Below are positions 12,066-23,422 of a stretch of 64,000 nt of DNA, piece by piece. Under the pieces are notes generated by a model. That model searched no databases and was not told the origin of the DNA. It was given only the letters and a program-made list of their open reading frames with translations. Source of the stretch: Paragonimus skrjabini miyazakii (lineage: Eukaryota > Platyhelminthes > Trematoda > Plagiorchiida > Troglotrematidae). Within the stretch, counting starts at the first letter, position 1. Each line of letters starts with the position of its first letter. A program made the position numbers and the translations under genes. The DNA lies in the NCBI GenBank assembly GCA_014338405.1, contig JTDE01000135.1:31977-95976 (forward strand). Reading direction: 5' to 3'.

Positions 12066-14044
12066 ATCATTGAGTTTTATGACATGCTCTGGCTTCTTGA
12101 CTTTTATTAGGCACGATTTTGATCTATACCGTTGATTTAGCACTGCAATCGGCGGTACTGACAATAGTAAAAATTCAAGTTTTGTGCCATATTCTTCGAT
12201 GCCGTTCCGCATTTTGTCACGTGATAACTGTGCACTGTCAGGCTTACTAAAATTGAAAACAATCGCAATAACAGGTGTTGGAGCCCACAACGGTGTAGTT
12301 TGTAGTCGACGTCGTTTCCGTCCAGCTGTTTGTAGTTCTGTCTGTCAGCTTCTGGGACTTCGATTTCTTTTCACATCAGGACTGGCCACTACTTACCTAG
12401 GTACGTGCGCCTCTTGGTCACCTCAAACTTACCATATTCTATGGTGGACTCAATCACAGACTGGTGCGTACCTTATGATAGCGATTTCCGCTTCGCAGAT
12501 GCCTTGCACAGCGTGTATGGGTACATTGTTTACTGCACGTGTGTGCTAGTTGTTACCATAGACAGCAGCATGTCGGTGGTTCATGCCGATGTTTACCTGT
12601 CACAACACCGTGGAGAGAAAATGACCATTCCAGGTTGAAAAACGAAAAGGAAGGCAAGAATAGGGTAAGAAGTATATCTCTGTTGCCGCATGGGTTATGA
12701 TTCTAACTTCTTGCCTGATGGCTATTCTCGTCAGAGATGTTGCGTATCCTTGGGTTTCTAACTGCACAGACGCGTTTATTTTAGGGCATTAACTCTTCGT
12801 GCTTGTTATTTCCTTTTTCTGTGCTGACGCTTTACATGGTCTGCGCGCCGCCTTTTACGATTGACGTGAATTTCCGTTCTCGCAGATCAAGTTGTGAGCT
12901 AGCATACGAGAAGTGTGTTATAGTTGGCACAATCGACGGCGAACGATCGCATGTGATACTGGTATCCGGAATACTCTCCAAGCACCTATTGTCCCGTAGT
13001 CCCGTCACACAGATGCGGGTGGCGTTACTAACTGCTGTCGTGTCTTATTGATTTCTTCTGACGACTCACTGCTGCGGAACATTCTTCCGATATTTTTTTG
13101 ATTATGATGTCCCTGAGAAGTGAACGTAAGTCAGCAAAATGTACTTGATGGTGTTCAAATTCCCGCTCGTTTTCTCCATACAATTCTTTTAAAGCTGAGT
13201 TGTGTGGACTTACTTTTTTCTTCTGTGTTTCACATCGGTCCAAATGGTGCTTAAAACATGTTCTAGGCTCGTGAACTGTTGTTAAATGCTATTCACACGC
13301 TTCGTAGTATACTACAGCAGGTGCATAGCCTTATAACCCAGTCAGTCTGCATTTGCTCATCTAATTAGGGTCTTTCTAAACCTCCTCACGAGACAAATAG
13401 ATCACTGAGCCATTGCCTGGAAGTGCCCCATTCTCACTATTTCGCTTGGCTTTTTAGTTGAACGGTCACCTTTCGTTGCTAGGTCCACGCTTGCGGTAAT
13501 CGAGTCTTCCATTTTCCATACTCTTCGCTTAGTGTTAAACATCTATGGTTTTCCAGCAATCCGACTTTCCTGTTTCTCGTTTTCCTAAGGTGCCAAGTCT
13601 TTATCTGCATTGATAAATGCGTTTGGCAGCGGAACTTGCATCCGTCTCATATCAACTATTACCGTAATATTCGGTTTTAAGTCATATTCGTTTGGCAAGT
13701 TGAAGATGGGGACTACGTACCACAAATGGCTGTCGATCGAAGATGGGGAATTCGGATACACGGCAACAAGGTTAAGCTGTTTTTGCGTTGATTTCTTGCT
13801 TATTTTGTCGGTTGCTTTAAAAACCGTATCTATGTAGAGTCTGAAGAGGACGGATGCATTCTTACACGTACCTGGCGATGTAAAGGCTGAGAATACGACC
13901 GATTAAGACAGATAGTGCAATGGTTAAACTGAATGCAAACTAACTTTGGAGAGTACAGCTTTCCACCGACTACCCGTAGTGCACCGCCTGCTACGCAGAC
14001 ATCCGTGGCGAACACAAATCAGTTGTCTGATCTCATATTTAAAA
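12066..14044. other. Unassigned DNA between NHP2-like gene and PLE copy 1
   Basis: No recognisable protein or RNA. A minus-strand frame at 13243-13028 is charged and helix-like and carries a strong donor-like gtaagt at about 13209-13214, but no family was recognised. Confidence 0.35.
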
Positions 14045-14092
14045 CAGTTCGTTCCCTTCAGAAGTTTGAACAACACCGTTAGAACACGAACA

Positions 14093-14133
14093 CTGGTAGA
14101 TACAAGCATTTCGTATTGACTCATCAGTACCAA
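14093..14133 (-). ncRNA. Mini hammerhead ribozyme in PLE copy 1 3' region
   Basis: Read on the minus strand: stem I UUGGUA/UACCAG (five Watson-Crick pairs plus one wobble), core CUGAUGA, a two-pair stem II (GU/AC) with loop CAAU, GAAA, then stem III AUG/UAU closed by a CUUG tetraloop, and cleavage base C of the triplet AUC. All invariant core bases are present. It sits 89-129 bases after the PLE stop codon, the position also used by PLE copy 2. Hammerheads in Penelope-like elements are established; the short stems suggest weak or dimer-dependent activity. Confidence 0.75.
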
Positions 14134-14221
14134 ATTTACAATAACATGAAACGGTTTTTTTATATTGAACAGTTTAGGGATGTGTTGGGTGGATAGTCGA
14201 TTGATGTGTTAGGAAGGGTCA

Positions 14222-16470
14222 CTAAGTCCAAGGCAGGGTCAAGTTCACGAACAATTGTTTCTGAACACACAGGGCCGGCTTCAGTCGATTGATTGCAACA
14301 GCCTCAGCAAACCGCAAGAATCTTGAACTGGGATGACGTAATAAGACTCTGAATGCACAAGCCGGATCGATGACGTGACCAGTGGTCAGAATGTGTCTTG
14401 CGATTGCGGACACTGGTTGTTTGCGTGTTTCAACAACATTGCCGTTCTTCGGTAAAACTGAGTTCTGCACCCGTTTAGGCAAGTGTTCCTTCATTCTGGA
14501 AATCAAACACCTCTCGGTTCTGCCTATGTAACTTTCTTTGCAGTTACATGTAAATTGGTAGATACAGTGTGAGCTGGCACCGACAGGTTGATTTCCTTTG
14601 ATTGAAGGCACAGGCAACTTTTGGGTTCGAGCTAATACACAAAGTTCGGCTGCGTTGCATGCTCGTTTAATCGAATTGACTAGTCTTTGTGTTGTTTGAT
14701 GCATACTATAATCGCCTTTAAAAGGCAATTCTGTATAAACCTTCTTCTTTCTTACAGTAAACACCGGTTCGGATGGCGGTTTCGATCTACTGTGTCTTTC
14801 TGTGAACCTTTTTGGGTAACCATTTAATTGTAGTACACTCGTGATGAACTCTAATTCCTCCACAAGACTGTCTTGTGTACAGATTCGTCTTGCGCGTGTG
14901 AATAGTGTACTCACTAGTGCGCGCTTTTGATGGACCGGTGTGAAACTACTAAAGTTTAGGTAGTGACCGGACCACGTGGATTTCCTATAAACACTTCTTT
15001 TGATAGAGCCATCCTCCCGGCGACTTATGAGTATGTCTAAAAACGGCAAACAATTACCGGTCTCAAATTCGCAAGTTACCTTCAGATTGGGATGGCAACT
15101 ATTTAAGCGGTGCACCAGGTTATCTATTGCCTGTTTGGACCGGCTGAATACTAGTGTATCATCAACGTAGCGTTTGTAGTATGACACTCGCTATATCTCC
15201 GGCTAACTCTTGTTCAATCTTTAACATGAAAAAGTCAGCTAAGATTGGCCCTAATGGACTTCCCATGGCTACCCCATCTATTTGGCGGTAGCACCGATCA
15301 AGAAAACGGAAGCTGACGTTTTCAGTGCATAACAATAAGGCTTCCCTCAGAATATCGCTAGGCAGAGGTAAAGTAATGTGGCTCGTTTCAACGAGCTCAC
15401 AAATATAGTCAATTGTCTCATGTAACGGGAAATTCGTGAACAGTGACTGAACGTCTATGGAACACATCAACTCATTAGCAAGATTGATGTTGTCTAAGTC
15501 ACTTATCAGTTCGAAATAATCTTTAATGGAATATACCTGAAACTCTTGTCTTAAAGGATTTAAGATAGTGACTAACCAGCGTGCCAGTTTATGGTACGGA
15601 GAATTTGTCATTGCCAGGATAGGCCTAAGAGGCATTCCGGACTTGTGTGTTTTAGGGAGGCCGTAGAGCTGAGGTGTCGACGACCCACATGGTTTAAGGG
15701 ATCTGTACATCGCTTCATCGATTATGTGCAGTTGTAAGAGAAGTTGAAGATGCCGTCCTATGCGATTTTCTACTTCAGTGACGTTGTCCACTGTGTCTAT
15801 TTGCTGAAACTTTGTTCGGTCCTCTAATATTGACAGCATCTTCTGCACATACACGTCCCTGTCTAAAATGACTGCACCGGAGCCCTTGTCTGGCTTGAGT
15901 ATTACTACATTTTTTGACTTAAGTTCTCTTAGTGATTGTAGGTGTTGTTTTGTAACAGCGCACCGGCCGTTGATCGGAGTCATGATAAACCCATTAGCTA
16001 TATCGGTGAGTGGTTTTAAGCCAACCTAAGTTGTCTGCAGTAGTTGGCTGAAGATCTGATAACTGATCAATTAGGCTCTCAAACTGGGCTTCGACATAAA
16101 TACGGTTAGGCTTATATGATGGTATTTTATAATCTAGACCCAGAGCTAAGGCTTCTAATTGCAAGGAATTCAACTCTACTGTAGAACAGTTTAATACATA
16201 CTTACTGGGACCCAGTGGAATTGGTTGTTCAGCAGGCTTCTTACGTGACTTCTGCAAACGGTTGATGTAAGTCTTCTTCGTACGATCGACGTTCGCCTTA
16301 CAGAATTGTGTAAACACTATACGACCACATAATGACAAGCTTTCTACGATGGGAAGAAGACTGCAATGTGTTTGACGCAAGTCCAACAGTCGCATTTGTA
16401 CAGTTTCTATGTGTGCGGTCGCAATACGTCTGAGGTTATTGTTCGTCACCTTCAGCTTGTTTTTCCTCAA
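14222..16470 (-). pseudogene. Penelope-like element copy 1: RT plus GIY-YIG endonuclease, two frameshifts
   Basis: Near-complete PLE polyprotein in three open segments. 16470-15994 is the N-terminal region. 15990-15162 holds RT fingers and palm: VVILKPDKGSGAVI, YGLPKTHKSGMPLRPI, SIDVQSLFTNFP and DGVAMGSPLGPILADFF. 15187-14222 holds the YVDD catalytic box (YKRYVDDTLVF), the thumb, and a GIY-YIG endonuclease near residues 208-240 of that segment (CIYQF, then SYIGRTERCLISRMKEH). One frameshift lies near 16020 (the next frame continues LKPLTDIANGFIMTP before the following open segment) and one near 15185. Nothing else is broken, so the copy is young. RT copies the element RNA using a nicked target end; GIY-YIG makes the nick. 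The 3' untranslated part holds a hammerhead. No target duplication was identified. Confidence 0.93.
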
Positions 16471-19339
16471 CAGCCGCAGGAATTGATATGGATATGGATA
16501 TTAATATGCGGGAAATTTCGCGAAGCACTTTCTGTAGGTATTTGGGTTTGTTGCGTCCATGAGCTGAAAACTACAATAAAGCGTTTTGGAGTTAGGTTCG
16601 GAAACAGCAGATTTCAACTAGGGCAGAATGGGCGTTGTGTTTTAAGCCACCAGTTTACAAGCAAACAGTATTGATTCGATAGTTGTGAACCTCGTTTGAT
16701 CCCTGTTAGTTCGTTGATGTGAGTTCGTTGTAGTTTGTCCTGCCGGATTCGACTGCTGTATCGATGATTAATTTGAAACGATTCTTCCCGGAGGCTTATT
16801 AAGTGCGTAAAAGGTAACAGTTAGCAACAAGGAGTGAACAAAGACAAAAAAACAAGTTTAACGTGTCATATTTGGTAAGACTTCGGTGGATCTTCCAGCC
16901 GATCACTTTCTAAAAGCAGTCTTGCTAAAACGCATCACTGGTGAGCGTCTGTGCTACGATAGGGATCTGAACTGTGGTCAATGTGCTATTGAGGCAAGTT
17001 TGTTGCTCATTGCATCACAACCGAATTATTACGCTTCATAGCTCAGCGACCTCAGCAAACGGGTAATATTCGGGTTATGGAGAACGATTTTGCCAGACTG
17101 ATAATTTTCTAGTACTTATAAGCAGGTGCTTTATGAGAATAAAACGGGTCAAGCAGACTTTATTGCTGAACGATTCAGACACATTGATTGAACGCGTCCT
17201 GATGAATGTTCGGAGGTCGAATAGGGTTTATCGTTCGCATATTTTCTTAGACTGAACGAGAGATTCCATCATAGTGAGGCCCGCCTTGAACGTCGTCCAT
17301 ACGACCGAGCTGGTTAGTTTATATATGATTAACAACGGGTCTCCTGTGGCTCCACTCCTATTTATTTCGTTGACAATATTAACTTTATGACTTTGGCCAT
17401 TCATTTTACGGCTGGTTCGTTTTATCCAATGGAGTTTTAGGATCACGATCGAGAGGAAACAGCTCTTGTGGCCATTAAAAGGACTGCTGCACGTTTTCAA
17501 CGAAGCGGCTGTCAAACGCTGCAACGAATAGGAAAAGTCTGTCCATCATTACCAGTTCATTAGAACCTGAACGACGAATGTTAACCTGTCTTCAACAAGT
17601 TGGGGCGCTGTTTGCTCTTTGAATTCCACTTCAATGGACTCCACTGAACCCCCTTTTTTATACTCCACTGCTTAATTCCGTTACCAGAGCGAAAGACAAC
17701 ATAATAATGACCTCGAAGAATATCCCTGGAGCAACAAAATTGCCTGCTCAGCCTATTCAAAGGATCAGTTAACCATTACATTATTGTCAACTCCGCGAAA
17801 ACTTAACTAAGTAAATATACCATCGAGTTTCTAATCAAATGGTGTTAACGCCTTTCTAAACAGTTCGGGCCCTTCAGGCTTGCTTCGTTTCACCCCAATT
17901 GTGCGTACATCATGCAACTCTATTACCACTCTCCTTTGTGAATTGTCTCTTATATTGTCTTTCATGGATACCGCAAGCACTGCCTTTACTAAACTCAAGG
18001 ATGCTGAGTCTTGCGTAATGAGAGGATTTAGGTGTATTGACTGACTTATAAGATTGAGCTGGCTACTGAGTCCCATATGTGGGTTGACTAGTTTTGCAGA
18101 GGTTATAGACACGATTCCAAGAACGTTTACACGGAACTCGGTCACTTTTCAGCCGATGCACTGAGTAGCTGAGATGGTAAGCGTAACTTATGGGTGTGCA
18201 TTGATAATGGTCCTGGTTTGGATGGTATTTGGTGTTGTGCCTGTGGAGTGCAAAACGAACCCAAAGATAAGTACGATGAACCTGCCAAAATATTTGCTGT
18301 TGAAAATTTGGTTTCACTGATGACGCCAAAAGTGTGTGCAGCCCTTTGAATTTGCTTGGTGAAACGCAGGGATCAGGCGTGTATCCACCATTAGGTCTGT
18401 GGATTACAATTAAGGCATTCGGGTAAGCGCCGATGCATCGGAGGGCTATCCGTGTTTCGATCAGCGGTTGACTAAATCGAGTACCCTGCGTATCAACTTG
18501 TTTGGCGAACCTGTTTCTTTATCGTTGTTGCTTACCTTTACATATGCCTAAACATCTGTTTGAGCGAATGGTTGCAGCAAAACGGATACGAATCACAATG
18601 GACTCAGTCAACACTAGATGAATAGGGTTACTACGCCAGTAAAGAGACCGTTGGTCGCAGTGCTCTCAGTATCCACGAGTAAAATCTGCTGTTGTATACA
18701 ATACACTGAAGAAGAAGAGTCCACGTACTGGTATTTGTACAGAAATGTACATCGACATGGCCATAGTTTAAGCTCAGGACCACAGAAAAGGTGATACGTC
18801 ATCATATTCACTGGGTCACTTGATGAATGCGTCTGAACTATGGGCTCATCATTTTAAGTTGGTGTAGATAATGGTGGTCTAGATGAAAACGCGGTTGACT
18901 GATTTATAGAATACATCATGGACAACGGAATCTGAAAAATAAAGTTGTGAGGAAAGAGTTTATAAAGTGGGGTCACTAAATTTCAGTCGTTACGGGTATG
19001 GGTACGCGCGTGACCTCAACTTGCTAAATACTTTTTCATTAAAGCAGTGGCTGTGTAGTTCCATTCAGCTTCGAACAAAGAGAACGAAATAGATTTTGGT
19101 TTCGAACTGTCTGTTTTTGTGGGATTACAAGTATTTGGTTACAGTCTAGTTTGAAACCAACTGCCACAATCAACAGATAGGCTAGTGCCAAATTGGTGGC
19201 ATTCGAAAGGATTTCAGTCGAAAATTTGTCGAACATTCAAATACCTTTAAAAAAATATATTACGTAATATCCTCCGGAGTAGTATTTCGTACATTCTGGC
19301 CATAAACGGACAGGTAACTAGTTTTACACAAGATTCGAA
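16471..19339. other. Unassigned DNA, probably including PLE copy 1 5' flank
   Basis: Upstream of the PLE no second hammerhead or long-terminal-repeat copy was found. Between 16.86 and 17.55 kb several broken plus-strand open stretches (for example LLKRITGERLCYDRDLNCGQ near 16920) look like an old coding relic, but the family is not recognised. Confidence 0.35.
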
Positions 19340-20130
19340 ATGTAACAGGACTGAAGCAGAATTATACGGAAACCTGTCAAAACCGATGTTGTACAAACGC
19401 TGCGTAGATGACATCCTAACCATTTTTGAGAACTTGAGTGATCCATGTATGCTGTCCTTTGAATTGACTCAGGCTGATCCGAACTTAAAGCTATCGAAAG
19501 GGAAAAAAGTGAATGACTGTCTTCTGTAGCTGGACATTTTGGTCACCCGAAAATCAATCGGCGTGATGAGAAGATCTGTCTANNNNNNNNNNNNNNNNNN
19601 NNNNNNNNNNNNNNNNNNNNNNNNNNNNNNNNNNNNNNNNNNNNNNNNNNNNNNNNNNNNNNNNNNNNNNNNNNNNNNNNNNGACATATGAATTTCGAAG
19701 GATCCTGTCCGACACAAAGAAACCCAGTTAGGACGCTTCTCCATAAAGCACACAGACTCTGCACAGAAGAAAACCTACCGCTAGAGTTAAGGGTATTCTA
19801 CATGTAAACGAGTACCCTCTACAATTCACCAGCAGGTGTAGCAGCGACACTACCCTTAAAATAGAACTGGTGACGGTACCGAAGAACACAGTGTATCTCG
19901 AACCCCCGTTTCTAAGAGATAGCTGGTCAACAATGACAGGGAAACGTCCAACAGCCGCTTTACTCAGAATTCACAGCGGTGAAACAGAACCTTACCAATC
20001 TTCTCGGTTGAGAACAGACAGCGTGCGTCTGTCGCATCACGCTGTTTATGCAAATATTCGTGTAGCTGCAGTATGAGCTATATAGAGAGGACAAATAACC
20101 TGTTCTCAAATGGAATAGATGCCAACAGAC
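19340..20130 (+). pseudogene. Penelope-like element relic (copy 3), interrupted by a scaffold gap
   Basis: Plus-strand PLE remnant. From about 19345: YGNLSKPMLYKRCVDDIL with the YVDD-type box as CVDD, then LTQADPNLKL and LDILVTRKSIGVMRRSV, aligning step by step with PLE copy 1. The 100-N gap removes the middle. After the gap the thumb region continues (NEYPLQFTS near 19800) and KNTVYLEPPFLRDS from 19886 matches KKKVYTELPFKGDY of copy 1. The GIY-YIG part is reduced to SYIERTNNLF near 20072. Stops and frameshifts are frequent. A sequence with some hammerhead-like character (CCUGAUGC ... CGAAAAC) follows at about 20188-20216 but lacks a full core. Confidence 0.75.
19583..19682. other. Assembly gap (100 N)
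   Basis: Exactly 100 N, the conventional length for a gap of unknown size. Any open frame running through it is an artefact. Confidence 0.99.
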
Positions 20131-20789
20131 GACATCTAACATCATCAGCTGCAAAGTATAATATAAAAAGGTCACAGAGTCATTATTCCTGATGCATTTC
20201 TCGGAGCAACCGAAAACACATCTGGTTCACTGAGGCTGTGCTCAAAAACAATTTTTGGTGGCGCTACAGCTACCGTAATAGCCTGCCTTCCCGTATTTTT
20301 GATTCTTATTTTCGTGTCCGTCTGTCTACTCCTTGAAGCCATGACTTCTGTCTTGTGGAATCTTGACTTCCGTTAAACTAATTACATATCCGTGCGTGAT
20401 CAGAATGTACGAAATATTACTCCGGCGAACATCACGTGAATTTTTTCTTCTCGTTGCCCCAAGAACGGTTGAAAATGTTGCGACTTTTACAATCTTGGGG
20501 ATTGAAAAATGAACGGAAGGCATTCATAAAGTACAGGAATGCACTTGAGATGGGTTGCATGACTGAAGGTAGTGTCGTCGAGGTCACAGCTTGCCCTCCG
20601 CAGCAGGCACATGTAGAAGCATGAGTACGGAACGAACGAATGGTTACACACAGGTCCCTTAGAGAATCTGGCTAATCATCGTTTACTAAAGTAACCGTAC
20701 TGTCAGTTTTGGCAGTGCGTAACCACAACCAAATGCGACTAACACAATGCGTAATTATCTCGAACTACTTACATTTAATGAGTATTAAG
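20131..20789. other. Unassigned DNA
   Basis: No supported gene, RNA or repeat seen between the PLE relic and the next target duplication. Confidence 0.35.
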
Positions 20790-20802
20790 AATCCTAATAT
20801 AA
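20790..20802 (+). repeat. Target-site duplication, left (13 bp)
   Basis: aatcctaatataa, repeated exactly at 21818-21830. The two copies bracket the PLE derivative between them. Confidence 0.8.
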
Positions 20803-20934
20803 GTTAGCACTTACGAACCGTAAACGGAACGGATATGAGAAAACACTGTGCGTTGAGCTAATACTCATTATTAAGTAAATTCTTGATTAAGCCACAACGA
20901 ATTAAAACCAGAAGAGTTATCGGTTTCGCAACGT

Positions 20935-20977
20935 TTCGACCCTCTCGAAGAACCTTTATCAAGCGATTTAAATCAGA
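20935..20977 (-). ncRNA. Degenerate hammerhead-like motif in PLE arm
   Basis: Minus strand: CGC, then a core reading UUGAUAA in place of CUGAUGA, a CUU-type hairpin, then CGAAACGUU and GCG. Stem I could form (CGC/GCG) and stem III is only the palindrome ACGU. Two invariant core positions are changed, so cleavage is unlikely. The same motif recurs inverted in the right arm near 21723-21762. Confidence 0.4.
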
Positions 20978-21273
20978 AAATTCACATTATACAAGCTTCA
21001 AATGAGGTAGTCCTCAACTGGCATGTTTGTGTGTTTAACAGGCGGTGTGTAGATAGGCTACCAATGAGATTTAAGGGTTCACGGTTCATCTGAGATCATC
21101 ACGTGACGATCCCAGGCGCGGACAAGGGTCGATAGTTATTGTGTGATGTGTGACAGTGTGCGAGCGTGTATGTGTTAATCTACGTGCGTGTAGGTTGTTT
21201 GGGATGGTGTGGGTGACAGGGTGTCGTAAACCTCTCCTGTGCGGTGTCACTGTTGTCCATCCAGTAAATCTTG

Positions 21274-21654
21274 TCAAACAACTGACAATTCCAGGCCATC
21301 TGATCGATTCACCGCTTGTGGTGTATTAGCGATCAGCAAGGCTTCTGCTAGTAGACGTTCTTTGTGGTTACGGAAACCACTTTCTAACACAGTCGGATGG
21401 TCGAAGTCAACTTGGTGTTGGTTGAGGATCGCGTGCGCAGCAATGGCTGAATCATGTTCTAATTTCCGAAGTTGCTGAGCATCGGTAGGAGGCTTCTTAC
21501 TACATCTTACATGTTCATTAGCGCGCACTTCTAGCTGCCGGGCGGTCTGTCCAATGTATGAAGCTTGACAGTATTGATATTTAATCCGGTAAACACAGTC
21601 TGATTGCTCCAACACTGTTCGTGGTAACCTATCTGCACACCGCCTGTTAAACAC
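21274..21654 (-). pseudogene. GIY-YIG endonuclease domain of the PLE derivative
   Basis: Open stretch of 126 codons beginning inside the right inverted arm. Signature residues: CVYRIKYQYCQASYIGQTARQL (shown in part: CVYRI then SYIGQT), R and EH of the alpha helix (RANEHV), a middle block AIAAHAILNQHQVDFDHP, and the metal-binding glutamate region HKERLLAEALLI followed by N. This is the C-terminal nicking domain of PLE proteins; the RT part is missing, so this is a 5'-truncated remnant and not a free-standing nuclease gene. The domain itself is intact, which implies recent insertion. Confidence 0.75.
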
Positions 21655-21817
21655 ACAAACACGTGCCAGTTGATGACTACCTCATTTGAAGCTTGTATAA
21701 TGTGAATTTTCTGATTTAAATAGCTTGATAAAGGCTCTTCGAGAGGGTCGAAACGTTGCGAAACCGATAACTCTTTTGGTTTTACTTCATTGTGGCTTAA
21801 CCAAGAATTTACTTAAT

Positions 21818-21830
21818 AATCCTAATATAA
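21818..21830 (+). repeat. Target-site duplication, right (13 bp)
   Basis: Exact match to 20790-20802. Confidence 0.8.
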
Positions 21831-22689
21831 TATTTTTCAGGTTTGCGGCGTCCTATTGCTCTAGATTGTGAGACCATCATGTCTATCTCTGTCACCTATT
21901 TTGTTTGAGCTGCACTGGTCGTCATGAACAGGAAGATGGATGGGTCTGCCCCATTCTGTGCGGACTACCCTACTGACTTCAACATAGCTCTCGTGAACAT
22001 CAGCTGTCCTCCATAAATTTTAGAAGGCTTGTTCACCAAGCTGAATAACAGAACTCAGTAAACCAAAGTGAACTTGAGAGAACCCTGTCTTGAAGTGGGG
22101 ATCTTACCGAAGTCTACAGAACAGCTGATCACCAGTATGCATCGTGGACTGTATATAGTGCAGTCGGCTCCCGTTTAACCGCAAGTCGGATCAGAGATAC
22201 GGTACTCCGAGGCATCCACCTCTCATGTAGGCCATGTTGCTATCGTGAGCAGTGTATTGAGTTACCAAAGATGATTGATGGCTCGAACAGATGTAACCTC
22301 AAGCTAGTCAGAAAAGCCATACATACCCTCCAATGATCACGCGGTATGTTAATTAAGTGATAATGTGCATCGGTCAGAGTAGTTAAACATAACCACCTGC
22401 ACCGCGCAACCAGCCAGCAGGCGAGTGAAAAAAAACGAGAAACCCAGCGATATCATGGTGCATCATAGTGCATTTTTAGCAGCTGTGCACCAAATTCGGG
22501 AGCCTGCCCCTTAACCGTACATGAAACGCGTTACATGGCGGTGATTTTTTGATTGTCGAAGTATCTACATTTTTAGTAGGTTCCGACTTTCACCCCACTC
22601 AGGTTGACTCAACCTGGACACCGCAGTAACACCAGACGCATTCAGCCATTTCTTCAGAAGTCAGTTATCACAACTTGTCTGATTCGAAG
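21831..22689. other. Unassigned DNA, possible old LINE scrap
   Basis: A plus-strand stretch near 21890-21960 (LSLSPILFEL) recalls the RQGCxLSPxLFN block of LINE RT but is too short and decayed to be sure. Nothing else recognised. Confidence 0.3.
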
Positions 22690-22890
22690 TAAAGTATTCC
22701 TGTTCATTCGACAAGGTGTGAGTGAGGCTTTGAACAACGGTTTCTTTCCGTCGTCAGTAATGTCTAGTATGGTACTGCTGCCAGCTGGGTGCATTGTCCC
22801 GATCCATAAAAAGTCGGATGATCTTGGAAGAAGACAGACGCTATTTCTATTTAATTCCAAGGTGACACTTATCGTGTGTTTTAGAATGCC
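22690..22890 (+). pseudogene. LINE RT scrap
   Basis: Within an open stretch starting at 22604, CIVPIHKKSDD (about 22791-22823) matches the IVPIxKKGDR block that begins LINE reverse transcriptases, preceded by a short region like the upstream helix. No further RT blocks follow in order, so only a fragment is present. Confidence 0.45.
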
Positions 22891-23221
22891 ACTCGTGCAA
22901 TCCTTGTCACAATCTTCAACGTTGAACTACTCACTGGGACAGACCTGATACATTAACTGTTAGTTTTCTGAATCGAAAGTGAATTTTCCAAGGATAGCCT
23001 CGGGGGAACTAAAATCTCTCCACTAGATAGCATCACATTCAGTGCTTTCGAGAGGTCACTTTTGCAACTTCAAGAATAGGATAAGACAAAAATTATCCAA
23101 CAGGTGCTGTTCATCTCGATTATGTGTGACGGAGAAGAAAGCCGAATTCTTCGGAGTCTCATGCTAGACCGATATTGCACTTGATTCTAGTCTTTGTCAG
23201 TCCCCTAACCACACACCTCTG

Positions 23222-23367
23222 TTGAAAACATTAAGTAGTCGGCTTACCGCACATCTTGATTGCACTGACTATGTCCTCGGGCAGTCCATGCCTGTGTACT
23301 CCTTCCTTTGCGGTTATGCAGTAAAATATGTGGGCTGCACGACGAAGCGTTTTCCCAAACAGATCAG
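23222..23367 (+). pseudogene. GIY-YIG scrap of a Penelope-like element
   Basis: VYSFLCGYAVKYVGCTTKRF matches the VYxFxCxCGxxYIGRTxRRL core of the PLE endonuclease. The frame runs directly into a TA repeat, so everything after the first helix is lost. Confidence 0.55.
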
Positions 23368-23422
23368 AATATATATTATATATATATGTATATATATATG
23401 TATCATATATATATATTATATG
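23368..23422. repeat. TA-rich microsatellite
   Basis: (AT)n with gta and cat interruptions, adjoining the PLE scrap. Confidence 0.85.

Larger units (their letters stand above)
20803..21817 (-). mobile_element. Short PLE derivative with about 194-bp inverted ends
   Basis: A 1015-bp insertion bounded by a 13-bp target duplication. Arms at 20870-21063 and 21623-21817 are inverted copies of each other with only scattered differences. The left side carries an extra 67 bp (20803-20869) outside the arm. Between the arms lies a minus-strand GIY-YIG coding remnant. The arms equal the element's 3' untranslated region, so a reversed copy of the 3' end was added at a truncated 5' end. Each arm contains a hammerhead-like remnant (minus strand: UUGAUAA ... 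UCGAAACGUUGCG, with CGC/GCG able to pair as stem I). Penelope elements with inverted terminal copies are established. Confidence 0.8.

Noticed and set aside
19543..19764. Open frame crossing the N run
   Set aside because: The frame is open only because the 100 unknown bases contain no readable stops.
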